From Nageia nagi (taxonomy: Eukaryota > Pinophyta): a DNA stretch of 64,000 nucleotides. Shown one piece after another: positions 46,900 through 58,440 of this stretch. The first letter of the stretch is position 1; each line of letters starts with the position of its first letter. The stretch spans positions 196,230,001 to 196,294,000 of the forward strand of contig JBITNC010000001.1 in assembly GCA_050084985.1 (NCBI GenBank), read 5' to 3'. The position numbers were made by a program, and so were the translations under genes. The notes beneath the pieces were generated by a model. The model did no database searches. It was not told where the DNA came from and saw only the letters and a list, made by a program, of their open reading frames with translations.

Positions 46900-47880
46900 T
46901 TTTGGATTAGGTTTTATTATTCCTTTTTGTAAATAGTCCTTAAACATAATAATAGGAGCTGAAGGTAACCTATTATTCTTTCTAAAAAATTTCTTTGCTT
47001 GATTCTTTTGTTGCTCTTTAGATGAGGTTCTTATATGGTATGGACCACTTTATCTTACTTTTTTCAATGTCTACTTTCCTTAGTTTCTTTTCTAGGATTT
47101 CCATATTTCAAGTCACCCATATCAACTAAGCACTTCTCTTTTTAGGCAAGCCTATGCACAATCTTGGTAAATGGTAAGGTCATGTAATCTAGGGAAATGA
47201 ACTTCAATTTAGGATGGATATTGTGGATAAACATGTATGTGATATTATACTCAGATAAGGGTTCAAGAATCAAGCTCCATATCTTTTGAAACCTTTGGCA
47301 AAATTTATTAAATCACTCATTTGGAATTTGGATAACACTAACTAGATCTGAAACTGTCATTTGTCTAAGAGCATGATATTATAAATGTATATAAATTTCC
47401 AAGATAAGTAGGACATAGCAATTAATTAACTTAGTAGATAAAGAGATGTACTAATTGAGTGCATCACCTCTAAATATGGTAGGGAAGTATTTGGCCATCA
47501 AGTTATAATTCATCCCAAATTTCAACTTGAATTTCATTTCAAAAGCCTTGATATGAGCCATAGGATCTCCATCACCATTGTATATGTTGAAAATAGGTTT
47601 CACTTGTAGATTAGTATTGTAAATATCATCACATAACAAATTTGAATCCCTAGTCATGGGTGGAGAAAGGATCGACTATTGCCCCTAATATTAGAGGTTT
47701 CACATTGTTCTTCATTTCCATATAGCATCTTCTTGAGGTTAGCTCTATTATCCTCATCAAGTTTATTGACCATGGTAATAAAATGAGGAGGTTCCATTTT
47801 TAAAATACTTGAAATTGAAGATTATTCCTCTCCAAAACCTAAGGGTTTTGGTGCAACTAGTGAAGGATAACACAATGTAT
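46900..47880 (-). pseudogene. E1 gag remnant
   Basis: Open piece 47657-47451 reads VKPIFNIYNGDGDPMAHIKA then AKYFPTIFRGDALN, the conserved core of plant gypsy gag (Y.G..DP..H......F...L.G.A..W). Further broken gag lies on both sides, including the N-terminus near 47770-47800 (MEPPHFITMVNKLDE). Confidence 0.8.
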
Positions 47881-47904
47881 TGAAAAGAAATCAGGTTCAC
47901 CAAT

Positions 47905-48628
47905 TGTTATAACCAAAATAATAATTATTAAGGTTATTTATAGAATATTAAATTCACCAATTAACTATGAAATAATATAAAATTGATGACATGGAATATG
48001 AAACTGACCTAATTTACCTTTACCTATCAAAATTAGATTTACAAAAGATACATACTTGTACTTTATCTATGATGATGAAGATAGGTGAGATTTGACTAAA
48101 AGAGGATGAATGATGAGCTTTCTCAAAATACAGAGCCACTAATTTGACCTCATCCTAATAGTAGTGCTAGAAACCTAGTGACAGTGCTCGATTACCATTA
48201 CATAATGTGTCTCCCTTCCACTTGATGTCATCATCCCACCTTCAATCAATAGAATCTCACTTTCGATGGGATGAAAGATTGCATGAATATAGAGCTTAGA
48301 GTATAACAAAATCCAAAGATGATAGGTGGTGTTAAGAAACACTAGTCAAGATTGATACAAGTATATTTCCACCTATCAAGGATTCAATACTATATTATAT
48401 CATGTCATATCTTTGATCATGCACAATCCCTCCACCTTTATAGGAAACATGTCTAGTTCTAAGGCTCCTCAAGCTTATTATGATGCCAAGCTGATATGTT
48501 ACCACAAAACATAAAGGTAGATGAGAGTGTACATGAAAAAGAGAATTTATTTAATAAATTAAATAAATTATTTCAAATACCTAAAAGGGTATTTTAATTA
48601 AATTAAAATTCCTTTTTAGTTGTTAACA
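47905..48628 (-). repeat. 5' LTR of E1
   Basis: 724 bp, tgttataacc...ttgttaaca. In element sense it is followed by ATTGGTGAACCTGATTTC, the PBS position; the primer tRNA is not identified. The LTR TATA box is CCTATAAAGG. 48629-48633 is the cctat target duplication. Confidence 0.9.
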
Positions 48629-48633
48629 CCTAT
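48629..48633. repeat. Target-site duplication of E1, right
   Basis: cctat, the partner of 36256-36260. Confidence 0.85.
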
Positions 48634-49137
48634 AACATAAGTTATGGCTATCTGAAAATGGGGTTGTATTTGATATGACTGTGACATAAGAAATTATTCA
48701 ATCACTTATCATTTCTCTAATAGATGATGTCTTAATTAATGTGGGAGAGTTATGGTTTTTTGCTCCATTTTTTATAGATTTTGGGTGAATTAAGAGTTTT
48801 CTAGCTTCATCAACACTGGAGAAAAATTTTGACTACTTTTTTTTATGGAAGATATCTTTTGAAATATCTTCTACAATAGTGCATTCCTATGGCCAAATTC
48901 AACCTATGAAAATAGAGTAAATAAGTAGCCTGAAGGGTAGCCTCAGGATCTTAACATGTGAAATAATGTATGCTTCATCTTCTCAAAGTCTTCTTCATCC
49001 TCTTCTTTGATCATAACTATTTTTAGTTTGTTGACTATGAAGGATTTAATCTTTTCTACTATTAAAATATTTTTTCTTTTCTATCACAATAATAGAATTA
49101 GGAATTAGTGAATGATATTCATAGTGTTGTTCATAAA
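48634..49137 (+). repeat. Tandem macro-repeat, unit a, right part
   Basis: Resumes unit a after E1; aligns with 61940-62467 of unit b (for example tttctctaatagatgatg and ttttgttgactatgaagga-type phrases). No gene recognised. Confidence 0.7.
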
Positions 49138-51641
49138 TTCCTTAATTTTTAGGGATGTTTTGAATCAAATCTAGATACCCTCTAGAGTGTATCTAGTGGT
49201 TATTATTATAATTTAACACATTAGAAAAGTTATTGGAAAAGGATATTGCTTGATATAAATAATTCTAATAATGAAAATTTTGGAAAGAATACATGAAAGT
49301 ACTATAACTTGTACTTTTGCATAATGTATAAGTTCATAAGATTCTTAGTTCTAATTGGTAATTTTTTCATCTTTTATTATTTTTGATGGCTCCTGATCAA
49401 TCCATCCATGGAAGAGTACATGCACAAGGCTCCAAGTTTTTTAGATGCCAAGGAATATTGGACATGAAATGAAATAAAAAATCTACCAATTGAGGTAAAT
49501 TTTAAGACTTAAAATTATGCAATTATTGCTATGGCACATTTCATAGCCTAATATTCAATTATGGGATAGTGGAGTAAAAGGCAAGATATCTACAAAATTT
49601 CCCTAAATCTCAATAATTTTTTATTTTATTTTTATAAATAGTAAGATATCTTCTCTAGTGATATATATGGTTTCTCTACTATGTAATAATTCCAAAAACT
49701 TGATAAAAATGGAGGAGAAAAGGGGAAGAGGAAAAGAGAGAGTAGCTCATTTTCAAGCTTGGGGGCATACTAGGCTACATTGATGTAGACAATAGGAAGG
49801 TTGTTGGATGCTAGAGAGGGTAGGTGATTGGGGAGTTGTGGGGGAAAACTAACCTGAGTAAAGGCTCATTTTGGTATGAAAATGCAAATGAATTTATGGT
49901 GGTATGATTTGGTGGCATTGGGAATTAGAGGAATGGTTGGGGTGGGTATATTTGTCATCACCGAAAGGGTAGCTAAAGAGCATGTTAGAATGATCATTAT
50001 TATCTCATATACCATAGTAGAGATTTTGACCTTGCTTTCTACCTTTTGTTATATGGATTTTTGTTTTGCCATATTGGTTGTGGGTGGTTCCTTTAGTTAT
50101 CTCAAAACCACCTTTGGTATGATTATTTTTAAAGAAAAAAATAAGATCATTATTTAGTATTCTAGTGATGTATTCGAGAATCAATCATACCATCTTATCT
50201 TCTTGTACATGCACATATAATGTAAATACATTATTGATTATTTTTTTATTTTATTGAATACTTCAATATAGTTTGCAAACATTCACAATATCCATACAAG
50301 TTTTGACAAAACATAGGAACAACACGGAGATGCACCCTGCTTTTAGATCAATGACTTAGAAGGGGTATCAAATTGGAAATAAACATGATAATGTGCTACA
50401 AATGTGTGTATGGTTACTGATCATCTCTCAAAGATGTTGAAATTCATGACTAGTAATAGTACATTTTACACTCAATATCATGCAATATAGTATGTTGTCT
50501 TATTTTCTTTATTTTCATTCTATATAAAATATAAGCATTGTATTATACTCTAGTTAAATGTTTTCATAGAATGTATATGATTAGTTCCCCTATCAATATA
50601 ATTTATTCCATAAATAATAATTTGTGTAACTCATCCAAAAATCAACAAGGCTTTTGCTTATAGTTTTTATATCTTTTTGTATGGTATGAGGACTAGGAGT
50701 TTCTATAGGAAATAAACATGCATCAATAATAGTTTTTTATATCTTATTGTAACATATAAGGAGCAAGATTTTATCTCAAAAATATGCATGCATAATAAAG
50801 TTATCTATGTTTTAAGAAGAATATAATAGTGAGAGCACAAGAGGGGCTCATTAGAAAGTGTTCATTTCCCAAGGAATTATTTTAAAGAAAATAAAGTATG
50901 ACTTAACATAATTGTGAATATCAAGCTAATACACACAAAGATATATTTTTCACCAAGTATATAAGCCTTGAAATACAAGAAGAGGACCTTAATAGTTTGA
51001 ACTTCATGCCCTTTTAATATCACATTACTAACACCTAAGTTAGTAACAATATAGTTTGAACTTCATGCTATTCAAAAATTTGTGTATTTCTATACATGCT
51101 TGAATTTATTTTGTGGTTATTCATATATGCCTATATAATGGATATTGAACACTAGTTTTGAAAGTAAAACATTCTTCATGTATTTAATCAATTATAAAAC
51201 ATTCAATCATAGGATATTCCTGCAAGGGAATGTTCATGTACAAATGTAAACATTGTTTTGAGACAACATAATATATTCATACCAACAAAGTAGTTGTTGG
51301 GTTTAGGTGACACATCAAATTTGAGGTGACTGTAGGTGTTCTCGATAAACTATTTATGATATGGAGAAAATTATAAGCGTAATAGTTTTCATTATTTTTA
51401 TTTAATTTTTTTATTGATTGTTTTATCCAATATGTTTTTAGATAGTTTCAATATAAAGCTATAACTAAATAATCATTAATAGAGTGTGCAAAGGAAAGTA
51501 CAACATTAGATAGAGTTCCATTAACCTTTCAAGTACTTGAAAAACACATTAAGGAAAAATTTGAGCTCCCCATAAATGCATGGGTGTATATTTCTAATTA
51601 TCTAAATGATTTAATTCCAATTACCATGAGTTAGGATGTTG
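49138..51641 (+). repeat. Tandem macro-repeat, unit b, left part
   Basis: Begins near the shared landmark tttttagggatgttttgaat and aligns with 32480-34985 of unit a. Cut by E2 at 51642, continues at 61015. A stretch near 51505-51625 conserved with 34853-34980 stays largely open (VPLTFQVLEKHIKE, then F-E-L-P-I-N-A) but I do not recognise it. Confidence 0.8.
49709..50157 (+). pseudogene. CAT-type amino acid transporter N-terminal fragment (unit b)
   Basis: The best preserved of the three. Open frame 49876-50157 (93 codons) has WWYDLVALGIRGMVGVGIFV as the entry into membrane segment 1, then IIISYTIVEIL, STFCYMDFCFAILVVGGSFS and YLKTTFG, collinear with plant CAT transporters through segment 2. 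The upstream leader from the ATG at 49709 (MEEKRGRGK, then a frame change) matches units a and c. The rest of the transporter (segments 3-14) is absent. Confidence 0.78.
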
Positions 51642-52081
51642 TGTTAACACCTAAAAATGAATTTTAATTTAATTAAAATACCCTTTTAGGTTTTCAAAAT
51701 AATTTATTTAATTTATTAAATAAATCCTCTTTTACATGTGCACTCTCAACTACCTTATATTTTATGGTAACAGGTCAGCTCGACATCATAATAAACTTAA
51801 GGAAGAGCCTTAGCACTACACATGTTGCCTATAAAGGTGGAGGGGTTATGCATAATCAAATATATGGCATGACATGACATAATCCTAAATCCTTGATAGG
51901 TGGAAATATACTTATGTCAATCTTGATTGGTGTTTCTTAATGCCACCTATCATCTCTACATTTTATTATACTCTTATCTCTACATTCCTATGATCTTTCA
52001 TCCCTTCATGAGCGAGATTCCATGCATCAAAGGTGGTACAACAACATCAAGTGAAAGGGTGAGGTATTATAGAATGGTAAC
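51642..52081 (+). repeat. 5' LTR of E2, truncated
   Basis: Starts tgttaacacctaaaa. It ends inside gaatggtaac, directly joined to aattagtgaatcc, which corresponds to the PBS position just after the LTR end in E1. About 285 bp of the LTR 3' part is missing relative to 60288-61014. The TATA region cctataaagg is retained. Confidence 0.85.
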
Positions 52082-52189
52082 AATTAGTGAATCCAACTTC
52101 TTTTTTATACATCATGTTATCCTTCATTAGTTGCACCAAAACCCTAGGGTTTTGGATAAAACTAATCCTACATTTCAAGTGTTTTAGAA

Positions 52190-53300
52190 ATGGAACCTAC
52201 TAAGTTTCTTGCCATGGTCACTAGCTTTGATGAGGCCACCAAAGCTAATCCAAAGAAGATGCTATATGAAAATGAAGAGATAAGTGAAGCCTCTAATATT
52301 GGGGGAAATAATCGATCCATTGGAAGTGCTCAACCCATTTCTAGGGATTCAAATCCATTGTGTGATGAGATTTGTAATAGTAGGCATTCAATTTGCAAGT
52401 AGAACCTATTTTTGATACATACAATGGTGAGGGAAATCCTATGGTGCATATCAAAGCTTTCAAAATGAAGTTTGAATTGAAATTTAGGATGAATGATAAA
52501 TTTATAGCTAAATAATTCCCTACTACATTTAGAGGTGATGCACTCAATTGGTACTTCTCTTTACCCACTATGTCCATAAATTGTTATGTACAAATTATCT
52601 TAGAATTTTATATCCATTTCAAATATCATGATCCTAGATAAATGATAGTTTTAGATTTAGTTAGTGCTATCCAAGGTTCAAATGAGCAATTTAAAAAAAA
52701 TTGCCTAAAGATTTCAAAAGATATGGAGCACGATTCCCAAAATATTATCTAATTCTCATATTAGGTCCATGTTTACCCATAATATCCATCCTAAATTAAA
52801 GTTCATATTCCTATACTACATGAATTTACTCTTTACAAACATTATGCATAGGCTTACCCAAAAAGAGAAGTGTTTAGTTGATATGGGTGACTTGAAATAT
52901 GGAAACCTTAATAAGGAGACTAAGGGAGTTAGAAATAAAAATTAAAAAAAAGGTAAAGAGGTACATGCCATAGAAGAACACCCATCCAAAGAGAAACAAA
53001 AGAGTTAAGAAAAGTAAAATTTCAAAAAGAATAACATATTACCTTTGGCTCCTACTATTATGTTTAAGGATTATTTACAAAAGGGACTAATCAAACCTAA
53101 TTCAAAACAAGAGCTAGGTGCTCATGATGATAAATGTAGTTGGTACAATGAAGTGGAATTTTATGAATATCATAAAGTTAAAGTTAATAGAAAAAATGCA
53201 TGTATGATCCTAAGGAAATAATTGTAAAAATTGTTGGATGATGAAAAGATACAATATGAGTTCCATGCAGTTGATTTAGAGGATGTTGAACCCCTCATAG
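52190..53300 (+). pseudogene. E2 gag remnant
   Basis: Starts MEPTKFLAMVTSFDEATKAN (52190-52402, 70 codons), then a frame change, VEPIFDTYNGEGNPMVHIKA, a stop, and FPTTFRGDALNWYFSLP near 52510-52565, matching E1 gag. Later pieces to about 53300 are broken. The zinc knuckle was not recognised. Confidence 0.8.
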
Positions 53301-53599
53301 TAAATATCATCATCAACCAAGAACAATACAATGCCACTAGGAGAGGAATACCTAGAGGGAGAATCAATCCAACAACTATAGAGAATATAGAGATCCCTCA
53401 CAATTTTAGTATGCAACAACTCTTTGAGAAATTAAAGGTAACTCATGCTAAGATACATATTTTCAAACCTTTGTAATTATCATTTGATCATCAAAATGCT
53501 TTATTTGATGCAATTAAGAAAGCTGAAGTTGATGGATATATTCTTGTTGCTAAATTTGTTGAGCTAGTTGGTAATCTTAATACTAATTTAGTTTGTAAT

Positions 53600-54190
53600 A
53601 TGCTTTCCTTTCAAGAGAATGAATTACCTAGTGAAGATGTTATTAAAAAAAATGTAGGATTGTATATCTATGTTAACATTGATGGTGTTCCTATTAAAAA
53701 AGATTTGATTGATATTAGTTCAAATGTCAATATATGTGTAGTTGAATTATTGCAAAAGTACTTTCCTTCCATTTATGCAAAAATGAAAAGAACCATTATT
53801 AACATTAAAGGGTTTGATAATAATGAAAAGGAATGTATTGGATATGTATCTATGCCTATTAGAGTAGGTAATAAAATGGTTCATCAAAAAAAAAAATCAA
53901 GTGAAATTACCATATAATTTGTTGTTGGATATACCATGGATCCATAAGATTAGGGTTGTTACTTCCATATTGCATTAATCAATTAAATTTATACACAAAG
54001 GCAAGAAGGTTATGATCCATGTAGAAGATAATCCTACAAATGTTTTTCAAGAAACTAAGAGGTTTTGGATTCCTCATGATTTGGTCAAAAGTGAGGAATA
54101 TGCAAAAACACCTATCACCATTATCACCATGCAAGAGGTAAGCATTGGATCATACAAAATCCTAAATATAAACATCTAGAAGAATTTCAA
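53600..54190 (+). pseudogene. E2 protease remnant
   Basis: Open frame 53600-53917 has VPIKKDLIDISSNVNICVVE, where the protease D-T-G now reads D-I-S, followed by IKGFDNNEKECIGYV. A frame change at the A run near 53889 is followed by LPYNLLLDIPWIHKIR in the next frame. Confidence 0.8.
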
Positions 54191-55179
54191 GAAGCTTAAA
54201 TGATCCCTTTTAGTACTAAAAATATAATGTTGGCTTGAAAGAGTCTAAAACTAAGAGATGTCACTTTATTCTTGAGGAAGAAAATGAACCTGTTGAAGAT
54301 GTCAATGTCCTCTATCAAGAACATGAAGAAAAATGTACATCCGATAGTGAATATACAACTCCCATTTTGCAAAAATTGCCAAGTTAGGTAAGTATGCATT
54401 TCAATAGCATTAATTTTGATTTTGCTAACTAATATATGCACAAATGTTAGTATAGTGGAAAAGGATTAGGTAATAATGAGCAGGGTATCATAGAGCCTAT
54501 TCTAAATGAAGTTCACCATAAGAGAATAACCAGTGTTGCATTTGATGAGTCTACACCTAGCTCATATTCATCTATTCCAATCATTCAGCATGTTGATAGT
54601 AGTGATCAAGGTTATACTAAATATATATTTTATAAGTGGTTGCATTATGGAATGATGCATGTTCCAACAAAAGAGTTACAAGCTTACTATATAGATCCAT
54701 TCTTACCTCCTATAGCTCCTATTCGAGTAGATATCTTCATAAATGATGATGATATCCTTAAGAAGCTAGGGTTGTAAAGTGAATTCTCTAAATATAATGA
54801 AAAGAGGCTTACAACATGGTTCATTTGATATCAAGCTTATTTGGGTGAGGAGGTTTGTGTGGATGATGTAGATATTGTAGGTTATATCCTTACCATTATT
54901 TTCATTTTTCATTTGACTTTAGCTCATTCTTCATTGAGTCAATCATAGGTTTTGTTATTTTATCTTTTGTAGTTAGTATTCCCATCCTTTAATGGGGTGA
55001 TGGCATTGGGTTCCTAGCACCACTACTCTATTATTTTTATCTCTTACAATTGAGTTTATATACAATATTAGTGGCATTTACCATACCTACCCAAATTAGT
55101 GATAAAATATCCTTAGTAAAGAAATAGTAGAAGTAAACATCTATACCCATGAGGACCCATAGTTGATCAAAATAGGAGC
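54191..55179 (+). other. E2 spacer between protease and RT
   Basis: Broken frames without a recognised domain. It corresponds to the E1 segments around 45530-46130 and 41260-41620, and includes the intact form of the site invaded in E1 (near 54690-54715). Confidence 0.6.
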
Positions 55180-55942
55180 TTAGTTAACCATGGAAGAATG
55201 GGATAGGTATTGCATACTATTAGAAGAGTTATATAATTTTTTTGCTTGGTCTTATTTTGATATGTTTGGTCTTAATCCTAATTTTACCTCTCATCGCCTA
55301 ATCATCAATGAGAATGTTAAACTAGTTTAATAAAAGCTTAGAAAGATGCATCCTTGGGTAGCCCTTGCTATTAAAAAGAAAATTTAAAAGTATCTTGCCA
55401 CTAGTTTTAGTGTTCCTATTGATTATTCTATGTGGATTTCTAACATTTTAGCTGTAGCTAATCCTAATGGCAAAATAAGATATTGTACAGATTTCAAGGA
55501 TATCAACAAGGCATTTCCTAAAGATGCCTTTCATTTTCTTAACATTCATATGATTGTAGATTCAACAATAGGCCTTGAAATTTTATCTTTCATGGATTTA
55601 TTTTCTAGCTACAATCAAATTAGGATCAATAAAGAGGACCAACATAAGATATCTTTTATTACTCCTTTGGGCATATTTTGTTGGGTAGTCATGGCTTTTG
55701 GTCTAAATAATGCACATGCAAGTTATCAAAGAGCCATGGTGAGTATGTTCCATGATTTGATCCATGATAGTGTTGAATTATATGTTGATGACATCCTATA
55801 CAAATCAACAACCAAATATGATCACATTTCATATGTGAGTAAGATTTTCCAAAGTATGATAGAATACAAGTTGAAGTTGAAACCTCAAAAGTGTTCATTT
55901 TTAATTTCATTAGGTAAATTGCTTGAGTTCATTATTTCATGA
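55180..55942 (+). pseudogene. E2 reverse transcriptase remnant
   Basis: A 170-codon open frame (55430-55942) contains NGKIRYCTDFKDINKAFPKD, FMDLFSSYNQI with the first catalytic Asp kept, WVVMAFGLNNAHASYQRAMV and the intact active site ELYVDDILYKS. An in-frame TGA (55940-55942) interrupts the link into RGIEVDPKKVSAIIDF, so RT and RNase H are separated by a single stop here. The upstream part (55180-55430) is broken. Confidence 0.88.
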
Positions 55943-57010
55943 AGAGGTATAGAGGTGGATCCCAAAAAAGTTTCAGCCATTATTGATTTTCCTCATCCTA
56001 ATAACTTGAAAGAGTTAATAAGTCTTCAAGTAAAATTTCTAGTAGTCATAAGGTTCATTTCTCAGTTAGCAGATATGGCCTCCCCATTTTCTCATTCGCT
56101 AAAGAAAGGTGAGAAATTCATTTGGGATGAAAAGTGTCAAAAGGATTTGGACAACATCAAAAGTTACCTTACTAATGCTCCAATTTTAACCCCATATAAT
56201 TTAGAAAAGATTTAATTACTTTATATTTCAACAACATTAAGTGCATTAGGGGAAATGTTAGCTCAAAAGGATGGTAATAATAAGGAAAGATGAATCTACT
56301 ATATCTATAAGACTTTAATTGATTATGATATAAGGGATGATATAATTAAAAAGATGTGTTTTGCTATAATATTATAAAATAAAAAGTAAATATATTACAT
56401 GCTTGGAAATACAACTTATGTCATAGCTCAGGTTGATCTTCTCAGATATCTCAAGTCCAAATTTTACTTTTTTGGGAGGGTTACAAAATTGTAATGTTGT
56501 TTCAAGAATTTGATTTGGTCTTCATCACTCAGAATTTGAAAAAGGGATAAACTATAGTATATTCCATTACAAATCACATACAAAATGAAGTATCTAGAAT
56601 GCAAGAAGAGTTTTTCATATGAAGTAGATGAATAAAGCAACCCTAAACCTAACATCATTGCTACACTCATGCATTGTCACTATGTTCCTGAGCTTGAATT
56701 CCTACAATTTTTTTGTAGGTTTTACAAAAAATGATGAGTGGAACATGTTCTTTTATGGTTCTAAGTTTATTCATGGAGAAAAATTAGGAATTATTCTCAT
56801 CAATACTCATAATGATGTTATCCCTATGTCTATCATTTAAGTTTTGATTGCACTAATAATATGCCAAAATATGAGGCTTTGATTTTAGGTTTGAAGGTTG
56901 CAATACTTCTAAAAGTAAAAAGGATCAAAATATTTGGTGATTCTCAACTCATTATGAAGTAGGTTTCCAACATATACAATAACAAAGATCCCAAGTTTCA
57001 ACCATACTAG
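55943..57010 (+). pseudogene. E2 RNase H and second RNase H remnant
   Basis: Open frame 55955-56215 holds the connection and GEKFIWDEKCQKDLDNIKSY; RNase H continues broken through about 56460 (IYYIYKTLIDYDIRDD-like). The second RNase H lies at 56690-57010 with MFFYGSKFIHGEKLGIILIN and FGDSQLIMK (near 56930-56960). Confidence 0.8.
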
Positions 57011-57013
57011 GAA

Positions 57014-58440
57014 ATGGTAGATAATCTCCTCATCTACTGCAATGAGTATGAAATTAACACAATTCCAAGAGAAAATAATAGCTATGTTGATGCAATGAAT
57101 AGTTTCACTTCCCTTGCTCCCATTAACATAGTAGATGAAGAGACTATCCTTACAATAAAAATATTAGGTAAGCCTTCTCATGAATTTATTGTTGAATATT
57201 TCATTAAAGATTATTTATATTTTGCTACTTGTGTCAATGTGTGTGAGTGGTATCAAGATGTTTTTAGTTATCTTAAATATGATGATGTTCCTATTTTATT
57301 TAATAATAATGCTATAATTAGACTTAAAAAGCTATCTACCAAGTATTTCATCATAGGTGATTTGTTGTATAGAAGGTATTTCAATGGTACTCTTCTTATA
57401 TATTTAATGAGGCATGAAGTAGACATGGCCCTTTATCAAGCTCATGATGGTGAATGTGGAAAACATTTTAGTGCTAAATTTGTTTATCAAAAGTTTTTTA
57501 GACTAGGTTATTATTGGCATATCATGCTTGAAGATTATGAATTACTTGTTAATAAATATGAACAATATCAAAATAATTCTAGTCTTCAACCTTCTCCTTC
57601 TCATGCTTTGTATTATTTTATTTCTCCTTGGCCTTTTTCAATTTGGGCACTTGATTTTATTGGTAAAATTAACTTTGTTTTAAGATATGTCCATAAGTTT
57701 ACCATTATAGCTACATAATACTTCATAAAATGGGTAGAGGCTATCCCTATGAAGTTTGTATAAGGAGGTAAGATTGTTGAATTTTTCATTTCTAGATATG
57801 ATGTGCCTTCTAAATTGTTCATGGATAATGGTGCTAGCTTTAAAGGTAATTAAGGTATTGAATTTTGTGCTAAATATAATATTTAATGAAAGTTCTCTAC
57901 CCCATATTATCCCCAAGGTAATGATCTATCCAAAGCCTCTAACAAGGGCATCAAGAGTATCTTATCCAAAATTATTGTAAAAAATGGTAAATATTAGCAT
58001 GAACAACTCTTGCATGCTTTGTGGGCCTATAGAACAAATATAAGGACTTATTTAAAGGAAAATCCTTTATACTTAATGTATGATTATGAAGTTATATTTC
58101 CCCTTGAGTTAGAAATCCCATCTCTTTGTGTATCACTAAATGGCCTCATTCTCGATGAGGATAGAAGGAAAGCTAGATTAGCCCAACTAGAGGTCCTAGA
58201 TGAAAAAAAGTTTAATTCTCTAAAACACCTTTATGTCTACCATTCTAGAATCTAAAAAGCTTATAGCAAAAATATCAAGCCTACAGAGTTCAAATTGGTG
58301 ATGTAGTATTAAAAAAAAACCTTGCCAACACTAAAGCTTTGAAAAATGAAAATAAAGGTAAGTTATGGATAGGTCTTTACATTTTCATTACAAATTATTG
58401 AAAAGGTACATATAGATTGTCTACAATTGAAGTACAAGTA
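57014..58440 (+). pseudogene. E2 integrase remnant
   Basis: Open frame 57014-57718 (234 codons) starts at the end of the second RNase H (MVDNLLIYCNEYEINTIPRE) and enters the integrase zinc finger: both His are present (HEVDMALYQAHDGECG) but the two Cys near K-Y-E-Q-Y-Q are Tyr. The core begins with WALDFIGKI. After a stop at 57716-57718 the core continues broken (MDNGASFKGN, PYYPQGNDLSKASNKGIKSI), then the C-terminal domain in open frame 58010-58255 (ALWAYRTNIRTYLKENPLY, FPLELEIPSLCVSLNG). Confidence 0.85.
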
